A DNA stretch of 64,000 nt, from assembly GCA_047967505.1 (NCBI GenBank), contig CM106538.1; one strand, written 5' to 3'. The notes below the pieces were generated by a model, which worked only from the letters and a program-made list of their open reading frames with translations, was not told the DNA's origin and did no database searches. How positions within the stretch are numbered: the stretch's first letter is position 1; every line of letters starts with the position of its first letter. Position numbers and translations under genes: made by a program. Positions 32,630 through 44,905 of this stretch are shown piece after piece. Source of the stretch: Dipteris shenzhenensis. Lineage: Eukaryota > Polypodiophyta > Polypodiopsida > Gleicheniales.

Positions 32630-34597
32630 AGTGGCCGGTGACCCTATGGAGACTGGGAATTACCGCACCCTCATATTTGGTCATACTTTGGCCAAGATCT
32701 ATGGGTCGGTTCTAGAGAGGGAGCTCAGTAGTCATACAGAGGCTCGGGGGCAGCGGGCACTGAGACAGGCAAGATTCCAGAGGCAGCATTCTTCCTTAGA
32801 TCACATATTCACTCTGAGAGCTATCATTAAGGAGGCAAGATCCAGACACCAGAAAGTCTACACATGCTTTGTAGACTTTTGGAAGGCCTTTGACACGGCC
32901 CCGCGTTCCCACATGATCAGAATACTATAAGAGATGCAGATCCCAGAGACACTGATTTGGGGTGTGGTAAGCTTATATGAGTCGGTCACAGGCAGAGTAA
33001 GTGCACCAGGCGGTCTATCGTACTGGGTCGAGAGCACGATTGGAGTGAAGCAGGGTTGTCCACTCTCACAAACCCTCTTCGGACTCTACATTGATGAGAT
33101 CACATCTTTCATAGATCGCCTAGGAGGCGAGGGTTCACTAATGGGTGACCCCATGATATAGATATTGTTATACGGTGATGACAGTCCTCGTATCATCCTC
33201 AGCGGAAGGGTTGCAGAGACATCTGGACACCCTAGACGTGTTTTGTAGCAAGAGAGACTTGACAGTCAACCTTGGGAAGACTAAGGTTATGGTCTTCAAT
33301 ACCTCATATGCAGTGACTCGTCCACTCAGCTTCACCTATAGTGATGAGCCAGTGGAGATAGTGCAGTCCTACACATATCTAGGAGTAGTCTTCACACGAC
33401 CCCTTTTTACAATGAACCATGCAGCCCAGGCATGACTCACACGAGGACGGGGTACTTTGGCCCGACTAGAGAGACAATGCTTCCAGGCCCACTTTTAGGA
33501 CCCACCAACTGACTCCTCGACATACTAGTGCGCCCGACAGCCATGTATGTAGCGCCCTTCTAGGGGTGTGATTTACCAAGGACCGAGTGGAGGAAATTTG
33601 AGTGGCTATAGGTGACTATGGGGTCTAGGATGATTCGGAGTAAGCCCTCAACTCCACATGATATAGTACAGGCAAAGTTCGCCATGACTCCCCTACAGAT
33701 TGATGCCATCTTTCAAACAGCGACTTTCATCCACAGAGTTTGGGACTTGCCTCGATGGAGATTACCGAGACTGGCCTTGGAGTCATCCAGACGACTAGCA
33801 AAGAGTGGAGCAGACACATGGTATGCACGGATATCCAAATGGTTTACCAGGCACGGTATCAAGATGGACAAGCTCCCCCCTTCTCAGTACAGCATGGACG
33901 CACCCCCTTAGTCGATCCCGCGAGATGAGATCAACCGTATCATACGCTTAGATCTCATTCAGCTTCATACGTCTCCGACTTTTGGGGGGGGGGGGGGACC
34001 AAGAGCTCCCCACCAAGTCCCAGTTCTACCGCGACCACTTCTTGAGAGTATCGGAGGAGGGATTCATCTTCAGACCCTAGTATCTCGAGGACAGAGGAGT
34101 CTCGTAGATGCACTGAGGATTGCCATTGGACAGATGCATGTTTCATCTCATCAATTGAGGATCGAGATGAGGAGAGCAACATGCATACCCAAGGAGCAGC
34201 AGATATGTATGCTTTGCACACTAGGAGTGACTGAGAAAAAGGAGCATTTCCTATGTGCCTGCCCAGCCTATTATGAGATCACGGGACGATACCATTGCCT
34301 CTACCAGGAGGGGAGAGGCCACTCTCACGATTGATCCACTTCCATGACCACGTCTGCATTGGCCTATATCTACTTGAGATGCGCCGACACAGGGAGACCC
34401 TACTACGACATATTCAAAGCAGCAGGAGGCGATCAGACCATAGGACAAAGAGGTTGATAGAGCACGGCAACACGTCACAGAATTCTATACATTTGAATCA
34501 GCTCCAAGACACAGCGGGATGAAGGTGGAGGAGATAGCTGACATGCGGGCAGCTTGGATTACTGACAGAGGGCAGCAAAAACCACTTGCAGACGGAG
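32630..34597 (+). pseudogene. LINE-M reverse transcriptase copy, interrupted by RLG-B
   Basis: The best RT of this family: GNYRTLIFGHTLAKIY, HIFTLRAIIKEARSR, a CFVDFWKAFD palm motif, IGVKQGCPLSQTLFGLYID, and LLYGDDS (YxDD with Gly) near 33170. Then comes VNLGKTKVMVFNTS, a SYTYLGVVF thumb motif, and a C-terminal zinc finger CMLC..KKEHFLCACPAYYEI near 34210-34275. The fold is a non-LTR RT, and it differs clearly from the L1 RTs in this window. I cannot fix the clade (candidates include CR1/L2-like or another non-L1 group) without alignment. Stops at 32928, 33160 and beyond, and shifts, kill it. Its 3' end is cut by the RLG-B LTR at 34598. Confidence 0.85.
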
Positions 34598-34686
34598 TGC
34601 AACCCGATGGAGACGTGCGTTTCTTTTTCTTCTTTGGCGAATCTTCTACAAACACTCTCTTGATTCTAGCGCTCTCTCTCTCTCTC
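34598..34686 (-). mobile_element. 3' LTR of RLG-B, first part
   Basis: TGCAACCCGATGG.. to the CT run at 34672-34686, matching 61969-62072 closely. A LINE-M insertion splits the LTR inside the CT run. Confidence 0.9.
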
Positions 34687-36410
34687 ATTATTTGAAGGTC
34701 AACCTGGGTAAAACCAAGGTCATGATCTTCAATACATCTCGAGCCATCATGCGTCAGGAGCAGTTCACATTTGAGGGGTCATCTGTTGAGATAGTTTCAT
34801 CATACACTTATCTTGGGGTTATCTTCTCCGGACCCAGCTTCACTATGAGACCCACGATGCAGGCACACTTGAGTAGAGGATATGCTTCATTGGCCAGACT
34901 AGAGAGGCAGTGCTTCCGCTTGCACTTTCAGGATCCACGCACCAAGGGGTTGCTTTTTGACTCCTTGGTTCGCCCAGTGGGGATGTACGGCAGCCCTTGT
35001 TGGGGGCCAGACTTGTCAGATACAGAGTGGGAGCGGCTATAGGTTCTCATGTTATCATAGATGATTCGAGGTAAGTCATCCGTTCCTCACCAAATCATTC
35101 AGTTTGGGTCACCCCCTTTACAGCTAGATGCGGCATTTAGGGTCATCACATATTTGTACCGAGTTAGGGAATATGGGGATTATACCTCGGGGCATAGCAG
35201 GCTACCATGGATAGCTCTATCCTCTTCTATGGCACTTGCAGTAGGAGGAGACCAGAGGTGCTGGTATGCACGTACAGAGAGATGGTTTGAGCGATTGGGG
35301 CTACACATGGATAGACTACCTCCCTTCCAGTATAGCATGGATGCTCCGTTTTCTCCCCTCTTATCACACGAGGTCAACTAGGTTATCCGTGAGGATCTTC
35401 TACAGCTACACACATTTCGGACCTGGTTGGGACTGAGTGAACTCCCAGTGAAGCTTAGCTTCTACACAGATCACTTCTTACATATCACAGTGGAGGGTTT
35501 CATTGACCCAACAGGATACACGCAGATTCACCTACCCCACTTGCTGAGGATCTCTCTTGGGCAGTTCCGGGTCTCTTCACACAGACTTCGTATCGAGAGC
35601 GGCAGAGCAGAGCGACTATCCAGGGAGAGGCGCATATGCACACTGTGTGACATGCAGGAAGTTGAGACAAAGGAGCATTTCATCTTTAGGTGTCCTGTGT
35701 ACTGTGAGATCCGAGGGCATTTCCACTGCCTCTCCAGGGATAGTTATAGGATTTTGGCCTGTTTCCTCTCCTACCCCGACCAGCGGTGTTTGGTAGGTTT
35801 CATTCATGAGACACTTAGACACCATGAGAGGATACTTCGAGCACGGAGACAGGAGCAGACTTCTTCCTCGGCTGATCCCTCTCAGACCTCTATCACGGAG
35901 TTCTTTCAGCTAGATCACATGGACCCCAACGAGACGAGGCCTCGACATGACCGTGACCCGGAGCCTGTGACCCGACAACTCAGACAAAGGGTCAACACAC
36001 AGATCACACTTGGCGACATCCCCTCCTTCTTTAGAGTCGGAGGCCGTCGATCGACGGGGGTCACAGTAGCCCTGGTCAGACGCAGAGCTACGACTAGGAG
36101 ACATGCCAGGACCGCACCTCTGAGTGGCCGACAGCACTCTATTGCCGACTTCATGCCTCCACTACCTCATCCATCCTGATATCTTGCTGCTGCCGATGAT
36201 GATGATGATATTGATGACGATGCTGAGATTGATATATAGCCGACCATCAACATGACTATGTTGTACTTAGGACTTAGTACTGCCATTCTGCATTTTTGCA
36301 TTTTGCATTGGTATGGACGCTCGTTTAGTAGCTCCACTACCACAACTTGTTGTATCAGGATTTTCACAGTCTCATAGACCCATCGGTCTTCCGAAGACTT
36401 TAATAAACTT
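34687..36410 (+). mobile_element. LINE-M copy inserted in the CT tract of the RLG-B LTR
   Basis: A 5'-truncated copy starting in the RT thumb (KVNLGKTKVMIFNTS). Coding continues through SYTYLGVIF, PLQLDAAF, RCWYAR and a CCHC finger (CTLC..KEHFIFRCPVY near 35635-35700) to a Ser/Arg-rich C-terminus ending near 36179. Stops at 35040, 35058 and 35379 interrupt it. The 3'UTR ends with a hairpin (GTCTTC / GAAGAC arms at 36386-36401), then TTTAATAAACTTTCTTTC and the CT tract. The sister LTR at 61969 has an uninterrupted CT run at the same place, so this is a filled site with its empty counterpart in the window. Confidence 0.88.
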
Positions 36411-36460
<50 letters not shown>

Positions 36461-37332
36461 CCTCTATAAACACACTAGGACCCAGGACAATCGTCGGGCT
36501 GGACCCCCCCCAAAGGTTTTTATTCATGAAGAGAGAAGTCTGTTACAAGAGTTCAACGTAGAGCTGTCTGTTACAAAAATCCAACGTGAAATCCATATTA
36601 CAAGAGCTTCAAGCGCATTTCAAATTGGCAACATGCCACTTGTCTAAAATCTAAATTAAGTCCTATTACATGCCACTAAGGGCAACTCTGGAGTCTTCGA
36701 AGCACTTGGTCACGTGAACCGCCTCCTAGATGCTTGCTAGGCTCCGTAGCGCTTAGGGAAAATAACCCTTCCTAGTACCTGCAACAATTAATTAAAGCGC
36801 ACCACCATGGCACCCATTAATTGTTAGCGCTTTTGCATGCAAATAATAGACTATGGACTAATCCTAGTCACAGGTGGGTGTCCCCACTGAATAAACATGT
36901 GAACAAAACATAGAACACAATTCTTGGTCGGCCGAAGTCAACCCTCTTGGTCGTAATTAAAGAGCTTTGACCAATGGTCATGGTGCCTTAATTATGGCCA
37001 AGTCTCTCCAACCGAAGCTGGCACAACTTGGTTAACTGTAGTTAACCCTCTTGGCATGTGCCAAGTCTCGCTGACCAAAGTCAACACTCTCTGACCGTAG
37101 TCAGCTCTGTGATTCTCTGGTTAACCGCAGTTAAGCCTCTTGGTAATAAACCAAGTCTCCCCGACTGAAGTCAGGCTTACTTGACCAGAGTCAAGTATCT
37201 TTGATTGTAGTCAATTCTTTGACCATTAAAAGAACTCTTTGACTATAATTAATCACATATGAAAACTCTTTAATTATGATCAAATAAATGGTCAACTGTA
37301 CTTTGACTTAGGATATTTACATTGTGGTGACA
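36411..37332 (-). mobile_element. 3' LTR of RLG-B, second part
   Basis: Continues the LTR after the LINE-M insertion; 36458-36960 matches 62073-62573 with few differences. It ends GGTGACA at 37332 and is followed by TCCCCTC, the complement of the polypurine tract. The inner 430 bp hold a motif array described separately. Confidence 0.9.
36925..37325. promoter_or_regulatory. Array of W-box-like inverted pairs in RLG-B LTR
   Basis: At least ten TTGAC or GTCAA cores in about 400 bp, mostly as short inverted pairs of the form GACCG(A/T)AGTC, often followed by CCTCTTGG; the unit repeats about nine times in diverged form, with GTTAACTG(T/C)AGTTAA variants. W-box cores bind WRKY factors. Function here is inferred, not shown. 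Confidence 0.55.
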
Positions 37333-37358
37333 TCCCCTCGGCTTCTATTCAGTTGACC

Positions 37359-39170
37359 TCAACTAAAAAGCTTCCTTGTAAACATCCAAAAGTTGTGGAT
37401 GATCAAACAACATGTCTTCATCCATCCACTTGGCATCAATGCCGTATAATTCTTAAATTTTACAAGATACCTGTAAAACTCCTTGCCCTGAGGGCCTTTG
37501 CATACAATATGGTACACAATCTGCTCTGGCTGAAGGACCTCCTCCAGCTCATCCACTTCTGGTGGAGTCTCTGATATTGGCTCTGTAGGTTCTGTCCCCT
37601 GGAATTTCTTTAGAAGACTCACATGGAATGCATTGTGAATCCTCCAATGCTCTGGCAATGCTAACCTGCATGCAACCTCATTAATCTTTTTTGTAACCCT
37701 GAAAGGGACATAGTATCTGGAAGATAACTTTGCATACACTTTCTGTTTGCCTTTAAACTTGCGGAGCGTAGCTTTCTCGAACTTCAAAAGTACCCAATCC
37801 CCTTCCTTGAGATTTAACTGTCTCCTATGCTGATCTGCAGCTCTTTTATGCTTCTCGTGAGACCTTTCAATTGCTGTCCGGACTTCTGTCTGGAGGTCTC
37901 TCACAAACTGATCAGCTGCAAATATTTCGTCTTTGGTCCTTAGGATAGGTGGCAGAATCACCTTCCCATAGATGATCTCAAAGGGGGCTTTCCCTGTAGA
38001 GCTGTGTACTGTATTATTATAAGCACACTCTACCAATGGTAGGTACTTTTCCCAGTCTGAACCTTGGTCACCCACGTAGCATTACAGCATATCCAATGCT
38101 ATAGAATTCGCTACTTCACTTTGACCATCTGTCTGGGGATGGAAAGAAGAAGAAAAATTCAGATTCGTCCCCATATTATCAAATAAAGCTCTCCAGAATA
38201 GACTGATCAATCTAGGATCTCGATCACTGACAATGGACTTAGGCATACCATGGTGCTTGAAGATCTGTGCCATGAAAAGCTTAGCCATATGATCTGTCAT
38301 TATGGTTTTGCGAACCGGAATGAAATGAGCTTGCTTGCTGAATCTATCAATGATAGTCCAAATCCCATCATTCCCTGACTTTGATCTTGGCAAATAAAAA
38401 ATGAAGTCCATTGCAATACTTTCCCACGGTGCTTGAGGTGCGGGAAGAGGTATAAGTAGGCCAGGTGCCTTCCGTCTATCATACTTCACTTTCTGACATG
38501 TAAGGCATTCAGTAACAAACTGATGTATATCTTTCCATATCCCTGGCCAAAAGAAATACCTCTCTAGTGCTTGAGTTGTTGCTGTAATTCCTCTATGCCC
38601 AGCATAGGGAGGTGCATGGCATTCCTCTAAAATCTTTTTCTTCATCTCTTGGGTGATGCATAGGCAGTCATCTTTCATTAAAAACCCATCTTTTAGGGAA
38701 TAGTGACTGGTGGACTGCCCCTCTTGCATTTGTTGTAAAATCTCACCAAAATCTGCATCATTAGCATATTGCTCTCTCATGTCTTCCAGGTCCTGATGAT
38801 AAGCAATAGTCACATTGTTGACCTGGGGTCTCCAGCACAAGGCATCTGCCACTCTGTTCTGAATTCCTGGAGTATGGACAATCTGAAAATGGTACATTGA
38901 CAGCATGTTTGCCCATTTCATATGTTTCTCGGAAAGCTTTGTCTGAGTCAAAAAGTATCTCAGACTTTGGTGATTTGTTTTAACTGTAAAATCTACACCC
39001 AAAAGATAATGCTTCCATGTATGGATGGCATGAATTACAGCCAATAACTCTTTCTCATAGATTCCCAGATATCTCTCTGCATCCTGGAGTCTCCTGCTCT
39101 CATAGGCCACAACATGACCATTTCGATGCAATGCAGCCCCAATACATTCCCCACAAGCATCACAATCCAC
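37359..39170 (-). pseudogene. RLG-B RNase H, integrase and chromodomain
   Basis: Read right to left: RNase H (VDCDACGECIGAAL, EKELLAVIHAIHTWKHYLLG, NHQSLRYF), the linker VADAL, an integrase HHCC module (HAPPYAGHRG..CLTCQKVKYD), and a DDE core with MDFIFYLPRSKSGNDG, SDRDPRL and FHPQTDGQSEVAN, all three catalytic residues present. Then comes the C-terminal [20 protein letters not shown] module and a chromodomain-like end (PEQIVYHI..YRYLVKFKNYTAL, 37450-37530). Stops lie at 39171 (before RNase H) and 38079 (within integrase). The chromodomain normally reads histone marks to guide insertion. No aromatic-cage check was possible. Confidence 0.9.
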
Positions 39171-39179
39171 ATCAAATGG

Positions 39180-40752
39180 CTAATACAAATCTGGAACTAT
39201 CAAGATTGGTTCTGTGGTCAGCCTCTCTTTGAGTGTGATGAATGTTGTCTTTTGAGGAATTCCCCATCTGAAAGCTGCATTTTTCTTGGTAAGATCGTGG
39301 AGTGGAGCGGCTATATCCGCAAAATGCCTGATAAATCTTCTATAGTAAGAACACATGCCTAGGAAACTTCGAACTTCATGCACAAATTTCAGCTCTGGCC
39401 ATTCCTGAATGGCACGGATCTTTGCTAGATCCATGCGAATCCCATCTTTGGATATTATATGCCCCAAGTAATGGATTTCTTCCAGGTAGAATTCACTTTT
39501 CTTGCTGTTTGCATAGAGCTGATGATTTCTCAGCTCTTGAAACACTATAGCAAGATGTTCTTTGTGCTCTTCTTCGGACTTAGAAAATACAATTATGTCA
39601 TTGAAGAAGGTACCAGTGAACTGTCTGTAGGGTCGGAAGATACGATCCATCATCCGATTGAAAGTAGCTGGAGCATTTGCAAGGCATCACCAGATATTTA
39701 TACAACCCAAAAGTAGTGCAGAACGCTGTCTTGTGCACAACCTGAGGCTGTATCCTCACTTGGTGATAGCCACTCTTTAGGTCTATCCTGCTGAAAACTG
39801 AAGCTCCATTTAACTCATCTAGCCCATCATCAATACGCGGAATAGGGAATCTATTCTTAATGGTCATTTTATTCAGTGTGCGGTAATCAACGCACATACG
39901 GAATGAGCCATCTTTCTTCTGTACTAGCAATACAAGTAAACAAAAAGAAGAAGAACTGGGCTGAGTCAGCCCCTTGGACAACAAGTCCTGCACCTGAGTC
40001 ATAATCTCTTCTCGTTGAGTTGCACTAACTCTGTATGGGGGCCTATTGGGTGGCTCGCTGCCAAGCATGAGTTCTATGTGATCCTCAGGTCTCTCAGGGG
40101 GTAGTTCCCCTTGCAAAGCGTCAGAAAAACAATCGTTAAAATTTTCAAGAAACTGAAATTTATTCTGATCTACCTCACTTATTTCAACATGCATTTCTAC
40201 ATCTCTCTCTTTTACAAAAATCATGTAAGCTGAAACTGCAGTCTTTTCCAACAGAACTATTTGATACAATGGGAATAGTTTCCCCTCTATTCCTAGGAAC
40301 CACACGAGTACTTTGCCCCTATGTACAAACTCTAGCACTCTTTCAGGAAGAGTCAACTTCACTGCCTTGCGATGAAACCAAGGCATACCCAAAACTACAT
40401 CATGATGTTTCAGTGGAGAAATGAAGAAGTCTTCCTGATCCACATAACTCTGTACATGAAGACGGAGCTTCCCATATCAGGGGAGTGACTGGCACAATGT
40501 TCCCACAGAACATATGATCGGCATCCAGAGCCCTGCCCCAACTCCTCCGTCTTTATTCCCAGCCTCAGGGCTAGAGCCTCTTATATAAAGTTATCAGTAG
40601 CCCTTGGATCAAATAAAATCAGCGCTTGCTGGTGACTTTGCCCCATGATAGCAGCAATTCTCGTTCTTCTGGGTTTGAAACATGACCCAGTATGTCAGGA
40701 ATTCATCCTGCCATTGGCTTTTGCGGTCCCCGTGGCTTCTCTGTCTCTTTTC
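39180..40752 (-). pseudogene. RLG-B protease and reverse transcriptase
   Basis: The protease tail shows [22 protein letters not shown] shows [51 protein letters not shown] and [11 protein letters not shown]. About 8 nt are missing right after the MP codons near 39690, shifting the frame before RMMDRIF. The palm active site reads FFNDI at about 39597-39605, so the first catalytic Asp is now Asn; RLG-E has FFDDI and RLG-C FLDDI. RT activity is therefore lost twice over. The protease N-terminal part, with no active-site motif that I can place, runs into the LINE-P1 target duplication at 40737-40752. Confidence 0.88.
40737..40752. repeat. Left target-site duplication of LINE-P1
   Basis: TTCTCTGTCTCTTTTC, identical to 47664-47679. 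The poly-T tail begins at the next base. Confidence 0.93.
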
Positions 40753-40887
40753 TTTTTTTTTTTTTGCCGAAAAAACAGTGCTAATTATATTACTTCGAGA
40801 ACAAGATACAAGAGGTCAGCTTCTAGCTGACGGGCTGCGTACACAAACCGGACGCAGCCCTAAAAGGTAGCATAATAAATCATACTC

Positions 40888-43800
40888 TCACGGAGGGATA
40901 TGACGAGTGTGAATGAACAGCCATCGGGGTGGTGAGTAGTGCCACCGAAGGCCCTGCGTAGTCTGCTCGAAGAAGAGGCCCTGTGTGTCCCAAGCCCGGA
41001 GGAAGCGCCTCCGCTTCTCCTGACCGGCCCGGGAGTCTCCCTGAATCTGGTCCCACTGGCCTCTGAGGGTATGAATAATCTCACTCCAAATCTCCGCCAT
41101 GATCTGGGCAGTCGATAAGGAGGTGCCACCGAGGATCTGCGCGCAGCGCGAGGTCCAGATGTGCCACCCTGTAATGCTGCTAATAATCTCCCAGACTGGC
41201 TGCCTCTCCCGAACTCCTGTATCAGCCTCTGCTAGGTGCTGCGGGATACCCTCGAGCGGCCCCCACGTCCCCTGTGTGATAAGGAAAGTGGGGGGTCCTG
41301 CTGGCATGCCTCGAATAAGTGATGAAGACCACGTGCGGTGCTGCACCAATAGAACGCGCCCCAAGTGATCAATCCTACCTCTGGTGCTGCGCGAGTAAGA
41401 AGCCCGAAAGTCCACCTCCACACTTCCTGGGCGCGAGTGCAGCTCCACAGGCAGTGTTTTGGTGACTCCTCATCCGCATGGCAAATCTGACAGCATCCGT
41501 CCTGGCCTATCTGCCTCAACCAACTCCCCACTGGAAGACCTTTGTGGGCTAGAAGCCACAGGAAGTATGAGATCTTCCGCGGCCGCCAGCTCTCCCACAA
41601 GGCCTTCCAGAATGCCTGCAAAAAGAACCTGGAAATACCCTGTGCGTACCAGCTGGGTCGCTGGGTGGGGGGGCGGCTCTGTCACCAGGCATGAGGACCT
41701 GAGGCTCAGGTGGAACCAACCAAGCAGCTGGGATCGCACCGTCGATCTCCGTGCGTCTTGCCTGGACTCCACGTGCACCTCCAGCTGCGTCTGCAAGATC
41801 AGCCATCTCCAGATGTCTGTACGTATCCCTCCAAACTCGAAGGGACCGGGCTGGCCCCCTCATCCAGCCGTCCCACCTGATATGTGATCTCTCCCCCAAC
41901 TGAATGCCCTCGGCATCTCTGACCTGACCGTTCCAGATAAGCGGCTGGCGTTCGATCTCCTCCTGACAGCTGGGAGGGGACTGAATGAGACTGAGGCGGA
42001 GCCGCCTCCAAACCATGAGGAGGCTACGAACGAGTGGGGAACGGGGCTGAGTGAGCGGGGCGGAAGTGAAGATCCACCTGAGGGACGGTAGCCACTCTCC
42101 ACCTCGGCGCGGGACACAAGAGCCGACTCCCTGCTGAAGTAACATCTTCCACGTCTGCCCCCCCGGGGTCAAACCGCGGATGACAAGCTTGCCTAACAAG
42201 GCCTGACTCTGAAGCTCTGGATCGATAACCCCCAGGCCACCCTCAGCCTGCGGAAGAATGACTGTCTGCCAAGCAACCCTGGCTCTGGTATCTCTAAGAC
42301 CATCCTCCCCAGACCAAAGGAAGTTCCGAACCAACCTCCTGAGCTGTGCCACGCTGGATCTCGAGAAGCACCAGCAAGAAGCCACATACCAAGCCGTGGC
42401 TAGGAGGACCTGGTTAACTACCAGGGCACGACCTGCAAGAGACAGCTTAGCAGTGCTCCAGAAAGCCAGCTTCCGTCGGATTGGAGTCTAGCACCGGGAG
42501 AAACTACTGAGCTGGCGTGATGTCTAGGCCAACCTGGAAGCCAAGGTATCTAGCTGTTTGTCCCCGTGGAATCCATCTGAAACCCAGAAATCGCCCCCAC
42601 TGAGAACACGCCCCAGGGTCTGTGAGAAAACCAACTGATTTGTTCCAGTTGATTTTCGCACCAGCGGCCGAACAGAAGACCTCCAGGGCCATCCGCACCC
42701 TCTCTAGCATCCTCTCATCGTCCTGGACATAAAGGGTTGTATCATCTGCGTACTCCGAGTCCAAAAGCTCCGTGTCCTCCCGGAGTGGAAGGCGAACACC
42801 CCTGATCCCGGTAGACCTCGCCCGAAGGTAGTAAGTCATGGCCTCGGCGAAGAAAAGAAACAGGTAAGGAGCAAGTGGGCAGCCCTGACGCACTGATCTC
42901 TCCAAGCTAAAGCGCTCACCCATCGTGCCTCCAATGATGACCCTGCTAGACGCTGTCCTGTACAAAGCTGAGATACCCTGAATCCAACCCGCCGGGAAAC
43001 CTAGCCGCTCCAGAGTCCCCTCCAAAAAGGACCAGTCCACACGATCGTAGGCCTTCTCGAAGTCGAGAAGTAGAATGGCAAGGTGTGATCCGCTGTGCTG
43101 AGCCCACTCCGCCGCCTCTGAAAAGGTGAAGACATTATCCAGGATACTGCGATCCTGGACAAAGCCTGTCTGAGTGTCATGAATGAGGTCTGGGAGTAGA
43201 GGCCGAACTCAGGCACTGATCATCTTGGCGAGGATTTTGTAGGCAATGGTAAGGAGAGTGATCGGACGCCACTGGCGGATCTCCTGTCTATCTCCTCCCT
43301 TCGGGATGAGGCAAATCAGTCCCGAAGAAAGGCTCTCTGGCATCTGACCGCTACTGAAAATCCCCTGCAGAGCTGCAAGGAGGGGCTGATGGATCTGGTT
43401 CCAGAAGGAAGTGAAGAATGCTTGGGATAGCCCATCCTCACCTGGGCATTTCTGTCCGTCGATAGCCATCAAGGCCTCCAGCATCTCATCCAAGGTAAAC
43501 GGCGCCAACAACGTCGCCTGCATGCTAGGCTGGACCAGGGATGGAATGTGCCTCCACACCTCCTCACGAGCACGACTAGCACGAGGGGCAAGCGGCTCCT
43601 GCTGGAAGAGGGTCCTGTAGAAGTCAGTGGCCAACCCCAGGACCTCCCCCGGATCCGTAACGATGTGACCATCCGCTGTCCTGAGACTCCGAAGCTGATC
43701 ACCTGCAGCTCTCTGGCCATGCGTCCTGAAGAACTCCCTGCACATCCGGTCACCCTTCCGGGCCCAGAAGGAGAGAGAGGTGTGATAGGAAAACTCTGAG

Positions 43801-44905
43801 CGACGCTGGAGTGTCTCCTCCAGGAGGGCTCTGGCTCGAAGGGCCTGGATCTGAAGCTCCTCCGAGCCCGAGGAAGCCTGCTGGAGTCGCTGAATGGAGG
43901 CGAGGTCCCTCCGAAGAGCTCTCTCTCTACTCCACCAATCCTGTCGAACCTATAGGGCTGCTAGCTGGCAGATCTGGCTGGACTCCTGCAGAGCCTGCGC
44001 AACTGAGTCCACCAGATCCACGCACTCCCCCCAGTCTCTGTCCCAAAGACTGCAAATACTGCTGCGCACGTCCACCCTCGAGAAAATGGAGTCGGGAATC
44101 CTGCATGACCGGGGGGGAAGGGTCTGGGCTGCCGAATCTAATGAAAGGAGCACCGGCGCATGGTCGGAAAGTATCGTCCCTGGAACTATACCCGCCTGAC
44201 CGCCTCTACTGATGGCCCAATCACTGACATAAAATCTATCAAGCCTCTCCAGGAGTCTGCCTCCTTCCCTGCGGAAGCCCCAAGAGAAGTCCAGGCTCCC
44301 GTGGCAACGCCGGAAGGACGGGTCTCTCCAACTGTCCCTCCCTCCTGTCGCGAAGATTAAAGAGTCCCAAGCTGACTGCTCTGCCTGAGCCATGCCTGTG
44401 AACTCCGGACCTCTGCCCTGCTGGTCCTCCAAGGTCTCCAGATTGTTGAAGTCACCTCCAACAATCCAGGAATCCATGTCTGGAAGAATCCCTATAAGTG
44501 TCCTCCAGAAGGTGGCTCTGCATCGGAGGTCTGTAGGAGCATAAATGTTGAGGATTCCAATTTTGGATCCCTCCAAATCCAAGCCTACCCAAAGGGCTCG
44601 GCCTGGGATCAACGTGCCATGACCGAAAACTCCTGGGCTAACTGCTCGCACACGGAAGTACAGACACCCCCACTCCTCCCCTGTGCGCCGATCGAGGGCT
44701 CCCAGTAAGTGTAGGAACGTCCAGGGAGAACCTTCCCGCAGCTACGGGAATGAGCCGCAGAGAGCTTGTGCTCCTGGAGCAGAAGTACATCCAAACGACC
44801 AATCACTGCAGGCTGAAGTTCCTGTCGCAAAATGAGCTTCCTGGGACCACGGGTGCCAGAAGAGTGAAACCCGTTCACATTCCAGGATACGAGGTGTAGG
44901 CTCAT
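40888..44905 (-). pseudogene. LINE-P1 ORF2 (endonuclease, reverse transcriptase, zf-RVT)
   Basis: The start is the ATG at 44905 (MSLHLVSWNVNGFHSS), typical for the endonuclease N-terminus. Endonuclease: LLLQEHKLS, SWIVGGDFNNLE, ERLDRFYVSDW, LSDHAPVLL. RT: KCPGEDGLSQAFF, IRQWRPITLLTIAYKI, TGFVQDRSILDN, LLDFEKAYDRVDW, ERSVRQGCPLAPYLF, SEYADDTTL, then the connector ARVAWQTVILPQAEGGLG and zf-RVT (RKISYFLWLLAHKG..CQIC..KHCLWSC). The C-terminal tail ends near 40888. Breaks: a frameshift near 44640, stops near 43950, 43209 and 42504, and shifts near 42480 and 41550. The stop at 43209 sits at an expected Arg codon. Catalytic residues in both enzymes survive. Confidence 0.93.
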
